From: Helicostylum pulchrum
Lineage: Eukaryota; Mucoromycota; Mucoromycetes; Mucorales; Mucoraceae
Assembly (NCBI GenBank): GCA_025677825.1
Contig: JAIXMO010000013.1
Coordinates: 496,001 to 560,000, forward strand
Length of the DNA stretch: 64,000 nt
Reading direction: 5' to 3'
Positions 37,092-48,548 of the stretch are shown piece by piece. The translations under genes and the position numbers were made by a program. Within the stretch, counting starts at the first letter, position 1, and each line of letters opens with the position of its first letter. Under the pieces are notes generated by a model. That model did not search any database. It was not told the origin of the DNA and worked only from the letters and a program-made list of their open reading frames with translations.

Positions 37092-38179
37092 TTTTTTTTA
37101 TATATAGAGTAAAAGAAAAAAGAAGGGTTTTTTTTTTTAAACCACATGTTTTTTTAAATCAATATATATTTTGATTAAAGGGAAAAATTTACAGCTCAGA
37201 TTATGGCGTGTAACAAGACCAATGTCCTTTTTGACAACTCACCTCATGAACTAAAATCATATTGACCAATAAAAACTAAAAACAAACGAGTTCGCTTCCA
37301 CCTTTTGATTATAGAAAACTGGTTTTGTTGATTATTTTTTTAAAAAAAAAGTGTAACTCTGTAGCTGTTATTTTTTTTTTTTTAAAAAAAAAAAGGTGCA
37401 TATTGTGTTCCTGATAAATCATCTGTTACTTCTTAAAAAAAAGGGGGGCGTACATATTCTTGTTTGTTTCACCTTATCGAATAGAGTTATATCTCCATCT
37501 TTTTCTATTTCTTTACAGATCTGCTTTATGCAGAAAGTGCTACACTTTACTTGACAGCAGCTACTCTCCCAGCATTTTCGGGGTTTACGAAACTATACAT
37601 TTCACGCAAACATACCAACTCCTTTTTATTTTTATATAAAAACACCCAGTAAGTTATACAAACTACTTTGCCTCAAGTAAACAAAAAAATAATAATCACG
37701 CAAGTGTAACAAATCAGGTTTCCACAAATATAAATAGAATTCTTTGTTCCTGTATTAAATATGATATCTTGGTTCAAATAGTTAGTATCCAGACAATGAC
37801 CGGTTTATTTAGTGTACAAGAAAAAGCAGCTATTAAACAAACGATGATTGAAGCCAACAAAATTATATTGTCTAATCGCACTTTATCATTATCCCCACGC
37901 AAAGGCCTAAATGTTTATGCTTTTGTATTAGCTTAGTAAACCAAAGAAACCTAAAGCAGTGCCTGTTTTTATTTTAACTAAAAGTTTCTCTCCAGTAAAT
38001 AAAGATGGTCGTTTTTACTTTTTAAAAAGATCATTTTTTTTTTTTTTTGGTCGGATCTATACTGCTTGCAATTACCAAAACTGTTTTTTTTTTAAATCGA
38101 GATAATGCACCACAACAAAAAAATATGCAATATTACGATTATAATTTTTATTCTAATTTTTTTAAAACTGTATACACTA
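37092..38179. other. Intergenic region upstream of the septin
   Basis: It contains two closely spaced palindromes, T7A9 at 37335-37350 and T13A11 at 37371-37394. A 46-codon ATG ORF at 37796-37936 (MTGLFSVQEKAAIKQ...) has protein-like composition but no known family and no partner exon; I do not call it a gene. Confidence 0.4.
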
Positions 38180-40780
38180 CTACCACCCCTTCATTTCCGA
38201 AACCACAGCACGTTCTCTATCTTTGCCCATCTCACCGTACCCAATGACACGCATGGAGAACGAGCCACTTCCACCTGTCAAACTACGCAAGGCGCTCGAG
38301 TACCCCAGCATAGAGCTCAAAGGCACACGTGCCTTGATGACCTGTTTCGGCTTATACGCCTCGATATCGGAACTCACCAAAAGCGAGTCTTGCGGTGCGT
38401 ACACTTGCACATTTTCATCGTCGTCGTTTTCATCGGACGACGACGATTCAAGACCGATGACATGACCTCGACGAGTACCACTTAGGTCACTGACGACGCT
38501 ACCGATATGGTTTTCATTGACCTCGGTGTAGACTTCCATCATGGGCTCAAGTAAGCATGGGTTAGCGCTTTTGACAGCTTCAAAGACGCTGTTGGAGACA
38601 CAGGCGGAGATGGCGCCCAGTGTGGTTTCGGGGCCAAATGTCTCAAGGTCAAAGGCTTTGACTTTGAGGTGGGTTAATGGGAAGCCCAGTACGGCGCCGC
38701 GCGCAAGGCCGCCAAGTAGGCCGTTTTGAACTGCTTGTTTGATATCTTCTGGGTTCATGTCGGTAACGGAATCCTGTGAGATGGCGGAAACCGAGAGTTG
38801 GTTACCAGAGTTTAAGATCCAACCTTCTTCCAAGGTATTATTCTTTTCTTGGTCGTGATCAAGATCTTGTTCAATAGGAGAGATTTGGACACGACATGCA
38901 GCACGGGCTCGTTTACCCATGACTTCCTTATCGTACTCAGCTCTTGCTTCAGCAGCGGACTGACAGGTCTCACGGTAACTGATGCGCATCTTACCCATAT
39001 CACACTTGACTTTAAAATCGTTTATCAAACGGTCCTTGACAATCTCCAAATGCAATTCGCCCATACCGCTGACCAGCATCTGTCCACTCTCTTCATCTGT
39101 CCATACCTTCAACGAGGGGTCCTCACGCACTAAATTCTTTAAAGCGGTTTCCACGGCCTCTTCATCAGAGACAGACGCAGGTTCAACAGCAGAGAAAAAC
39201 GCAGGGCTGGGAATATCGATGTTGGAGAGCTGCAGACCTGACTTGATAGCGTGCGTGTCGTTGGATTGTACTAAGGTATCACCGGTACGTGTGTCTTTCA
39301 AGCCGACAATGACACCGATGTTTCCTGCATCAATGGTAGGGATTTCCTCAACGTCTTTGGCGTACATTTGTAAAAGCTTGTTGACGCGCTCCTTGACACG
39401 TGTGGTGGTGTTGAAAAGCGTCATGCGGGTGTTGAGTTTGCCAGAGTACACTTTGACGTACACCATAGCGCCTCTTCTAGCGTCGTGCACAACTTTGAAT
39501 GCTAGCGCGCAGAGTTTAGGGTCGGAAAGTGGGATAAGGCTGGTCTGTGCCGACGTGTAGGTGACAAGTGCAGAGGGGCGGTCTAAAGGGCTAGGCAGGT
39601 AGTCGTTGACGGCGTTTAAGAGTGGTTGCACGCCGAGGTTTTTAAAGGATGCGCCACACAGGACAGGAACTGCCTTGTTGGAAAGTGTGACACGGCGAAT
39701 AGCTGCTTTCAGGTCGTGGGCAGGGACAAGCATGTGGTCCCCCTCTGCCGTGTCTAAGAAGACGTCGACAATAGTATCGTCCATCTCTGCAAGTGCTTCA
39801 ACAAGCGCAGTACGTGCTTTCACAGCCTCAGGGTATATTTTGCTGGTGTTCTCGCTTAAAGCGGTTCTGGTGATAACAGAACCGTCAGTGTGTGCAGGGT
39901 CCCACTGCACAAGCTCCATAGTGACTAAATCAACTACGGCGCGAAGGCCTTTGTGTCGTTCATCCATGGTCTCTTCGTTCATGACAGGAAGTTGGATGAC
40001 TAAAGGTCGTGAGCGAAGTTTCTTCCAGATCTCTTTTACGGTACGGCCAAAGGCGGCACCCGTGCGGTCGAGTTTGTTGATAAAGGCGATGCGTGGGATG
40101 TGGTAGCGAGACGCTTGGTTCCATACAGTCTCGGTTTGTGCTTCAACTCCAGCCACGCCGTCGAGGATGGTGACAGCGCCGTCTAAAACTCGCACAGCTC
40201 GCTCGACTTCCATGGTGAAATCGACGTGGCCTGGTGTGTCGATCAAGTTGATGCGGTGGCCCTGCCAGCCAAAGGTAATAGCCGCGCTGTTGATGGTGAT
40301 GCCGCGTTCGCGTTCAGCGGCTAAGTAGTCCATGACCGTGTCGCCATCGTCGATATCTATCAGTAGTGTGCTTTGGAGTGTTAATACGGGATGAGGTTAC
40401 TAAAATTGGTGGTTTTTTTTACCTCCAATGCGTTTGGTTACACCGGCATAATACAGCATACGTTCTGAAGTTGTCGTTTTACCTGGTTTACGATTTTTAG
40501 TTTTTTTTTTTTTTTGCTGGTTTTTTATTTTATTTTTTACCTGCGTCGATATGAGCTATAATACCAATGTTTCTGGTTTTGGGTATAGTAAAGTCTTTGG
40601 CATCTATTTTAGATCTTTTTAGTACCTTGTTTTGGAGACGGATCTGTTTTTTTTAAAAAAAAAAAAGTTACTTGTGGTGTAGGTTTTGAAATGAAGAGGT
40701 AAGGTGGAGGTGGTGTTTCGAAGTGTGGTGGGTCTAGTAGGGACTAGAGGTTTCAACAACACAGTAGCGAATTTCAACAT
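38180..40780 (-). CDS. MEF2: Mitochondrial elongation factor G2 (MEF2, ribosome-recycling GTPase)
   Basis: Four exons (40780-40672, 40603-40541, 40482-40423, 40356-38180) join in phase to 802 residues. The first 35 residues are basic and Ser/Thr-rich, as in a mitochondrial presequence. GTPase motifs are AHIDAGKTT (53-61), RERGITI, DTPGHVDF and NKLD. EF-G domains II-V follow. The C-terminal pattern LEPMMEVYTEV...VVSDLSGTRRGHV and LSSMLGYSSALRSLTGGSGSFSM favours EF-G2 (GFM2/Mef2) over EF-G1. EF-G2 acts with the recycling factor to split mitochondrial ribosomes. In intron 1 the phase-correct acceptor follows a tactaa branch-like site. The coding DNA is visibly richer in G and C than its neighbours. 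Confidence 0.93.
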
Positions 40781-42157
40781 GACAGAAAGTAAATGTAAAA
40801 AAAATGAAAACCCGGGGGGGTTTGTTTTTTCTTTTTTTCGTTCGTTTTTTGTTTCAAACTCCTGGTTGAGTGCATAATAAAAGCACAGGGCAATTTTGAC
40901 AAACTGATATTAAACCACGTTTACCCCTTTTTTTATGTCAGTGACAGAAATATTTTCTTTTGGGGTGGGACGGTTGTAATGGTAACTTGTTGATAACGCT
41001 AAACTTAAAAGATACATTCGAGACTCACAAGAGATTAAACAAGTTTTGTTGTAAACAAATAAGAGTACTGATGTTTCTGCTATATATGGGGGTGAACCTG
41101 TTTCTGCTTCAAAAAGTTGGACCATGCAGCTACGTTAGAGACTTTCATTCTTCATTACGAAACAAGCACATGATACTAATTTTGATACCGAGTTTCCCTA
41201 AGTATTAAAAGCTGTGAAACTCTTTCTCTTCTCCTTTTTACTGTTACAAAAAAAAAAGAGGTCTTGAGAACTATGATGTAGGTAATGAAAACAATGAAAT
41301 GTTATGATGCTATAGACTGTTTAATCTGTATACCATGATTTATATAGATAAACAAATAGATGTAATCGCAATCATAACAAACGGCCGTGAATTTTGGTGT
41401 GTTGAAATAAAAAAACGCACCCGATCCTGGTAAGAATGGATCTGATGACAATAAAAATGGAAGGAGTTGCAAAAAACAACGCTTTGCTTGGGCCAATAAG
41501 TAACAATACAAATTTCGTGATCATGGTATTTTATCATGAGGGTTACTTAACAAAAAAAAAAAACTACAGGGGGAAAGACGATCTTGCATTCTATCTTGTG
41601 CCGCAAAAAAAAAAATGATACACTGCAAAAAAGTGGGATTGTATCATCATCCAGTAATATAGAATTGAGGTAGATGCACGTACATGTAGTCTAGATGCAG
41701 ATGGTATTTATTATCGTTTTAGATATAGTTTTTTTTTATTAGTTTGACGCGGTACAAGACTTTTTTGATGTATTGTACTACAAACAACAACAAGGGTCTG
41801 GAGGAGGTTATACATTTTGAAAGGGAAAAAAAAAAGAAAGTAAAAAAGAAGTGATGGCGCCATCATGCTACTACTGAAAGGAAATAAAAGGGGGGGGGGC
41901 ACCTATCACGTGGCTATGAAGTATTAAGCTTTTTTCATTTTAGTATTAGTGCACTTTCATGATGATGATCTTCCCTCTCTCCCCCCTTTTTTTTTCTTAT
42001 TTAAATAGGGCAATTTCCCTTTCCTTTTTCTTTTTTTCTTTTTTTTTTTTTTGTACTCTTTTTGTGTAAAGCAATAAAAAATATAACTGTATTACCACTG
42101 CAAAAGCACAGCCAACTGTAAACAAACCGCCAAAATAGAACAATTTAAACGTAAAAT
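40781..42157. other. Intergenic region between MEF2 and the phosphodiesterase
   Basis: Both flanking genes are transcribed away from this 1.4 kb. Small ORFs on both strands lack motifs. A G run lies near 41890-41899, and the T-rich 41985-42052 sits directly upstream of the phosphodiesterase start. Confidence 0.4.
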
Positions 42158-42218
42158 ATGCTGCATTTAAAATTTAATAAAGATATATCGAAACAAGAAT
42201 TAAATGCAATTGAAAAGG

Positions 42219-42255
<37 letters not shown>

Positions 42256-43519
42256 TTCACAAAAGACTAACTAAAAAAGAATAAATATAGAAATACAAGC
42301 AGTACTCAAAAGAGAAGATTACACCTGAATTCAACGTTTTAAAGTTGAGTCGCACAGACGTTTATGCTCATGTTCTTAGTGTATTTGTTCGAGTGAACGT
42401 ACACGGCATGTTAAAAGTCAGTGTTTCTCAATTGTTGGATTTTTTAATTGATGTGGCAGAACAGTACACAGAAGCGCCGTACCACACATTCTATCACGCT
42501 GCTGATATCGTGACCATGCTGTACTACTTGTGCCATGACCTCAGTGCAAATAAATATCTCACCCATTTAGATATCACCTTTTTAATGGTAGCCGCCTTGT
42601 GTCACGATATGGGTCACGTAAGTTTTTTTTTTATGTGTCTGCAAATATACCAACTAATGATTAAATATAGCCAGGATACAATAACGCTTTTCAGATAAAT
42701 AACAAGACTGACTTGGCTTTACGCTACGGAGATAAATCGATTTTAGAGTCTTATTCAGTGGACTTGACAATAGAATTAATCAAGAAACATAAACTAGATA
42801 AAAAGCATAAAGAAATGAATGGAGTTTTGACAGACCTGATTATATCAACAGACATGGCATACCATCCCAAATTACAAGAAGAAGCAAATCAGTTGTTCCA
42901 CACGTGGAGTAAACTGACAACAAGTGATTTTCCTATTGGAGATAGATTAAGCCTTTCACGCATACTGTTACATACAGCCGATATAAGTAATACAGTACGT
43001 CCGTGGAGTATCTCCAAGCAGTGGTCGGACTTGATTGTAAAAGAAAACTATAACCAAGGAGACGAAGAAAAGAAGCAAAAGCTGACAATCTCTGCGGGTA
43101 TGGATCGTGAGGTGTCTTCACAAAGGTCGATCACGCTAAAATTTGCAGAGATTATATTACCATTTTTCGAAAGTTTAGTGGGTTTATTACCAAAGTCACA
43201 TGTGCTAGTTGACTCACTTGCATCGAACCGCATACAGTGGGAGTGCCTAGAATGTTCAAAGAACAAGTACAAGAGAAGAGTTAGTAGCGATATTATCATT
43301 CAACCTATCATGTTTAAAAGAATTCGATTGGGGTTTAGAAGTCAAAGTTACCCCACAGTATTGTATCACCACCAGTCTATTAAAAAAATCCCTTCGTTTC
43401 CTGTACAAAAATCAAATAATTTATTACCTTTAGAATTTAAGTCTTCCTTTATATATGATACCACTGCCACTACCACTTCATTAGAATCTATTGTACTTTA
43501 TCACCCTTATGATCAATAA
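42158..43519 (+). CDS. PDE2: Class I cyclic-nucleotide phosphodiesterase (PDE2-like)
   Basis: Three exons (42158-42217, 42291-42617, 42671-43519) join in phase to 411 residues. The HD-type catalytic domain, about residues 40-310, shows [37 protein letters not shown], the metal-binding HTADISNTVRP and a C-terminal FFESLVGLLP helix. These are the signature His/Asp residues of eukaryotic class I enzymes that hydrolyse cAMP to 5'-AMP. The C-terminal 80 residues after the domain are unrelated to known regulatory modules, and no GAF or PAS domain is present. An A run of over 25 nt fills much of intron 1. An RGS-domain gene begins 305 bp downstream on the same strand. Confidence 0.92.
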
Positions 43520-43824
43520 AACAAAAATTATAAATACACACACACACACAAGGCGGTTGTTTAAAAATAACACAACCGTATGAACCAACTAAATCGCTTG
43601 ATTTTCCATTTTCTCCCTATAAAGTAACCCTCCTTTTTTTTCTTTTTTTTCTTTTTTTTTTTTTCGCTCTTTCCCTTTTTTTATATATAAATACATTACA
43701 TACATATACACACACACACACACACACTAAACAATATATTGTATATATATACACACTTTTGCAGTCTTTGCGGTATATACGACCTTTTTTTACAGCTCGA
43801 TATAATATAAAAAAAAAAAAAAAA
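43520..43824. other. Short spacer between phosphodiesterase and RGS gene
   Basis: It holds two CA microsatellites (about 43535-43550 and 43709-43728), T-rich stretches and a TATATATA string near 43742-43750, about 80 bp upstream of the RGS ATG. It probably combines the PDE 3' UTR with the RGS promoter. Confidence 0.5.
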
Positions 43825-44679
43825 ATGTTTGGCACAGATTCAACTACACTTTCACTGGAATCAATTCTGGAAGATACGGATTCGGACTTGTTTAAAGATT
43901 TTGCCACTTATTTACATCAGTCGTACTGTATAGAGAATTTAGCGTTTTGGCTAGCCCGCCAAGAATATTACCAAGAATGCAGCGAAAAGAAGAAGGAATT
44001 GTGCCAGTCCATGATCCACTTGTATATTCGACCCAACTCGACGCAAGAAATTAATATTCCTTGCGATATGAGACAATCAATATTAGATGACTATCATTCA
44101 GAAAACTATCACTTACATATATTTGATGATGCAGCGGAAGCAGTATTAGAATTAATGAGAGTGAATTCATTTTTACCTTGGACTACTACTACTACTACTA
44201 GTACTAGTTCATCACCACCTACTTGGTCATTTGATAATATCATGTCTTCTTCTTCTTCTTCAAGTAGTAGTAGTTGCTCTACAAAGACAACAAAGCAACA
44301 ACAACAACATAAAAGTTGGCCTTCACCAAGAAAATTCGTACAGTCAACAAATTCTTTATCAAGTAGCTTTTCTTTCTCTGAAAAGTGGAACTTGATTAAA
44401 TTAAAACAACCTTCAATATCTCGTAAAAGCTGTTCGTCGTTAGATTATATTCATAGTAGTAGTGACAGTAATCGATTATCGGATAATAACAATTTATTTT
44501 CGGTTCCTTCGGCTTCTTCTTCTTCAACAACAACTACGTCAGCTACTACTCGGTATAGATCCATGTTAAAGCGGGTGAAAAAGTCGTTACTTGGTAATCA
44601 ACAAGAATTCATTCATCCACGTTCTTCTTTTATCGAGGATGATACTACTAGTACTTCTTGGTCTTGGAGAAAATCATGA
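43825..44679 (+). CDS. RGS-domain protein (regulator of G-protein signalling)
   Basis: This is a single exon of 284 residues. Residues about 12-120 form an RGS domain: LESILEDTDSDLFKDFATYLHQSYCIENLAFWLARQEYY, then IYIRPNSTQEINIPCDMRQSI and AAEAVLELMRVNSFLPW. RGS domains speed GTP hydrolysis on G-alpha subunits. The rest is Ser/Thr-rich with Ser, Thr and Gln runs and short basic stretches (RKSCSSLD, LKRVKKSLLG), likely disordered and phosphorylated. No DEP, PX or membrane segment is seen. An adenine tract directly precedes the ATG. Its neighbour degrades cAMP, the second messenger controlled by G proteins. Confidence 0.85.
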   Translation: MFGTDSTTLSLESILEDTDSDLFKDFATYLHQSYCIENLAFWLARQEYYQECSEKKKELCQSMIHLYIRPNSTQEINIPCDMRQSILDDYHSENYHLHIFDDAAEAVLELMRVNSFLPWTTTTTTSTSSSPPTWSFDNIMSSSSSSSSSSCSTKTTKQQQQHKSWPSPRKFVQSTNSLSSSFSFSEKWNLIKLKQPSISRKSCSSLDYIHSSSDSNRLSDNNNLFSVPSASSSSTTTTSATTRYRSMLKRVKKSLLGNQQEFIHPRSSFIEDDTTSTSWSWRKS

Positions 44680-45385
44680 TAAATACGCACACACAAAACC
44701 CCCCCCCCCCCCTTCACTTTCCTTTTTTTATATGTATACCCTTTTTTTTTTTCCTTTGTAATTATATATGTATTCTTTTTTCCTCCCAATAGATTATTTA
44801 CTTTAATAGATTAAAGTTATTATTTTTATTCCCTTATTATTATTTATTCTTAAAACATCCCCATTCTCTTCCCCCCCTTTTTTTTTTCTCTCTCCCCCCC
44901 AATATGTAAAAAAAATAAATCCCTTCAAGGCTTATTCCCGCTTTTTTTTTTTAGATCTCTTTTTTTTTTTGGGAAAGCGATTAGATGAAGATTGTTTATG
45001 CTAAAGAGTCTTTTTCTATTACGCTTGATCTGTATAGTGATTTTTTTGACGGCTCAAGTAACTTCTCAAAAAGGAGATTCCAGCTTCTACAAGCTTCCAT
45101 CTTGCCTGATTTTGATTTAAAAAAAGGCTTTATTAGATAGTGTGTGTTGCGGGGTCTGCACCGGAACACCAAAATGATCTAGGCTTTTTTGCCCGACCAA
45201 AAAAAAAACTTCATTACATGATCCCCGAATCACCTATTACTACGTAATCATGCTTTTTTCTAAGAGCAAATGCTATACATATTTGATGAGGTTTTTTTTT
45301 TAAAAATAATACTGGTAATAGAAAAAAAAATTATTTGTTGCTGGGCTTAGAGCGAAAGTAAGCGGACATTGCACTTTTTGACGTT
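44680..45385. other. Intergenic region after the RGS gene
   Basis: It begins with a C run of about 14 at 44699-44712 in the probable RGS 3' UTR, followed by pyrimidine-rich DNA to about 44960. No gene is seen. Confidence 0.4.
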
Positions 45386-45665
45386 TTATAGTTCTTGAAA
45401 AAGACCAATGTCTTTTCGGATTTGGAAAATAGCTTCCCAGTCCATTTTATCCTTTAGGTTTTTTCTTACAGAATCAACAAAGGGTCCAATTGATGTTTTT
45501 GTCTTCAAGAAGAAGGGAGAAAGTCTTGAGCGGAGGGGAAGGAAGAGGAGCATAGCTACAGGTTCAACTGCTATATAATGTTTACGGCATACTTCATTCA
45601 TATAGAGGATACCGTCATCCAAACATCTAGCCGTACGTTTCCTAGATTTAGGATCCTTGACATAC
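45386..45665 (-). other. Possible exon remnant of an unknown gene
   Basis: A frame of about 92 codons on the minus strand reads YVKDPKSRKRTARCLDDGILYMNEVCRKHYIAVEPVAMLLFLPLRSRL... and ends QIRKDIGLFQEL followed by a stop. The composition is protein-like and an upstream acceptor-like sequence is present near 45665. No upstream exon or family was recognised. Confidence 0.3.
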
Positions 45666-46313
45666 CTAAAGTTAAAGGGAGTTTAGCAGCGGTTCGTCTT
45701 GACCATTTGGGGGGGGGGGGGCATGTTTTTCTGTTAAAATAGGTTTAGCAGGACCGCTGGGCATGTTTTTTTTTCATTAGAGTTTGCTTGATACCGAATA
45801 CTACTACTATAGGCAGAATAATCAATATATAGAGATGTACAGAACGAAAAAAAAAAAAAAAAAAAAACTACTTGCTAGTATGCATAGTAAAACAGACAAA
45901 GAGTAAAAGAAAAAGCGACTATTAATTATTACGTTTGATAAAATACACAGTCGATATTTGTTCATGCGATATTATTTAATCAATACTCGCTTCGCGTCGC
46001 CCTGCGGATTTACAGACTATACTGAATGAAAAAAAAAACCTGTATACTAAACTTATACCTTTTTGCAGTATATATAAGAGATACCTCATCGATAACATTG
46101 TTGTTATTGGGCAGATCAAAAAGGGCAGAATTGACAAAATAAGGGGAGGATTTGAACCAATAAAACAGTCACCAGGATGGTTCGGCGTGTGGGGGGAGAG
46201 GATTGGAAAGAGATAGTTTTTTTGGGGGGAGCAAGAAAGAGGGGGGGGGGGGGAGAGACCATATGGAACTCAATGTGGCAAAAATAATCACATCCTCTTT
46301 CGAACTGACCAAT
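45666..46313. other. Intergenic region upstream of RPS24
   Basis: It contains G runs at about 45710-45721 and 46241-46252 and an A run at 45848-45867. The RPS24 promoter should lie near its right end. No other gene is seen. Confidence 0.4.
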
Positions 46314-47041
46314 ATGGTATGTATAACATTTTAGTTTTAAAAAAAGCAATTAGATGAGAGAGACAGAGATAGGGAATTCGTGCAAAGCAACAATTTTAAT
46401 GGATGGATGGATGGATACGTTACGAATTTTTTTTTTACAAGCTGGCAAAAAAAAAAAAAAAACCAGTTTTGACTCAATTCGACAGTGTATAAGAATGGAA
46501 TTACTATAAAGAATGGAATTACGATTTTGCAGAGCCTCCTCTCTTTTTTTTTTTTTGGGATAACATGTCGAATTTCTCTCTCACTCTCTATTGCAGAACT
46601 TGTTCCGAAAAAAACCCCTTTTCTAATAACTTTCAAAAAAAAAAAAAATAGGCCGACGCTGCTGTCACTATCAGAACTCGCAAGTTCCTTACTAACCGTT
46701 TGCTTCAACGTAAGCAAATGGTAGTCGATGTCATTCACCCTGGACTCGCTAACGTCTCCAAGGACGAACTCCGTACCAAGATTGGTAAGATGTACAAGGC
46801 TGACAAGGAAGTTGTCTCTGTCTTTGGTTTCAAGACCCATTTCGGTGGTGGAAAGACCACTGGTTTCGCTTTGATCTACGATAACGTTGAGGCCCTCAAG
46901 AAGTTCGAGCCCAAGCATCGTCTTGTCCGTATCGGTCTTGCTGAGGCTCCCAAGGGTGGTCGTAAGCAACGTAAGGAAAAGAAGAACCGTGAGAAGAAGT
47001 TCTTTGGTGTTAGAAAGTCCAAGAAGCCCAAGAAGGAGTAA
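46314..47041 (+). CDS. RPS24: Ribosomal protein eS24
   Basis: The main exon (46652-47041) encodes [47 protein letters not shown] and a basic C-terminus, the whole eS24 body. It lacks its own start codon at the expected place. An ATG at 46314-46316 followed at once by GTATGT supplies it through a 335-nt intron, giving 130 residues. eS24 is a small-subunit protein of cytosolic ribosomes. Codon use is strongly biased to C-ending codons (AAG, GTC, ATC), as expected for a highly expressed gene and unlike its neighbours. The family is certain; the one-codon first exon is inferred. Confidence 0.9.
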
Positions 47042-48263
47042 ATCTTCTTTTGATTGCATAAATAAAGAAAAAAAAAAAAAAGTTACAACACTTTTTTTTT
47101 TTTTTTTTTTTTTGGTTTCGAAAAAAAAAATAACTTTTGGTTGCAGGAATATGTTTACAAGAGAGGGGGATTAGAGTAAAGCGTGTGTGTGTGTGTAGTG
47201 TTTTTAAAATGGTCATACGGTTGGGGAAATATATGTTTGGATCACAGGACCTTACTAGCATTTAATTTTAATAGCATGTTGGTGTGTGACCTCGCCCTTA
47301 GTTATCTAGATAGTTCAGATACGAAAAAAGAAAAAGTATTCGTCTTGACATAATCTTTTTTTTTTGTGTGCGTACAATGCTGGTTATCTGAACTTTTTGT
47401 ACACATTTCATATGGTTGATAAGCTAATAATGGCTTATGTGTACAGTAGTTTGGGTTCAAGTTACACATCATTGTACCAAAGTCATTTATTTGTTTTTTT
47501 TTTATTATCGTTCCTGTTTCATATTTTTTTTTTACGTCTGTTTTTTTATGAAAAGGAGTTTGTCAGACGAGAGAGTACGATTTTAGAAGATATTTAGATG
47601 CTTGAGAGAACTTTTTCTTTTTTTTTTTAAAAAAAACGTAACATGCAGTAAAGAGTTGTTTAGGGGTATTAGCTAGGTATTTAACTCGTAATTAATGCAA
47701 AAATTCATCATATAAACGCGTTTTTAAAAGGAAAGAGGGTGTTTATCAAAGACTCATAAGCGTAAGTTTACCATATATCACTAGAATGTACAACCTTTGA
47801 TAACACTATTTGTCCTACTTGGTAACAAAGCCTCGTCACGTTTGATAGAAGCTATATTCATTTCTATAGTTTATGATTATTAACGTTGCCCAAAATAGCT
47901 TTTTTCCTGGGTATAGATGAAAGTAATTTTTTTTTTAGATGGAGTCATTCATTTTATACAGCATATGATTTCATCATATTGTATGGCCCAAATGCTCCCG
48001 CTTTGATAGTATATGGCGCTAATACGAAGCATTTGTGAAACTTATATAATTTGATTGATTTGGGTATACGCTCCAAAAAAGAACAATGGCTTTATGTAAT
48101 GAGTAATATGATGTTTATTAAAAAAAAGTATATGGACAATATAATGGTATATATATGTTCTAAAGAGTAAATTATATGATAATGTAATAGTAATGATGAT
48201 AAATTATAGTAAGGAATGTAAAAAAAAAAAGAAAGTGTACGCAGAGCATATCGTAGCACAGGA
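47042..48263. other. Intergenic region, nothing recognised
   Basis: It starts with the RPS24 3' end, which is rich in A and T runs, and includes the palindrome T11A8 at 47618-47636. No convincing ORF is present. Confidence 0.4.
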
Positions 48264-48548
48264 TTAAGCGCCAGTGTTAGTACAGTCAAAGCCAACATGT
48301 GTGACATTACCACGACGAGCGCAGCTCATAGGGTCGTAGTAGGAACCAACCACTTCAGGATACTTTGTTGTACGCATAGGATCATTGGTGAATTTATCAG
48401 TACTAAATGCAGACAGAAAGGAGCCAAGGGCAGATTTGGATGGTGCTATTGTGCTGGATGTAGATAAACTATCATCGAATTGATCGGTTTCAGGTGTTGT
48501 CTTTTTTGATTTTAAGCGCAAACAAGATAATTTAATATGAAAGACCAT
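48264..48548 (-). CDS. Small hypothetical protein, 94 residues
   Basis: One exon with an ATG start: MVFHIKLSCLRLKSKKTTPE..., a Ser-rich middle, and a more ordered C-terminal 45 residues (DPMRTTKYPEVVGSYYDPMSCARRGNVTHVGFDCTNTGA). The protein-like composition, ATG context and compact C-terminal block argue for a real gene. There is no signal peptide or membrane segment; two Cys lie in the C-terminal block. I do not recognise the family, so function is unknown. Confidence 0.55.
   Translation of the reverse strand: MVFHIKLSCLRLKSKKTTPETDQFDDSLSTSSTIAPSKSALGSFLSAFSTDKFTNDPMRTTKYPEVVGSYYDPMSCARRGNVTHVGFDCTNTGA

Noticed and set aside
37796..37936. 46-codon ATG ORF (MTGLFSVQEKAAIKQ...)
   Set aside because: Too short, no family and no convincing splice partner; kept only as a note in the intergenic entry.
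38982..40106. Long plus-strand frames of 166-192 codons
   Set aside because: They lie antisense to the MEF2 exon, are explained by its codon bias and carry no motifs.
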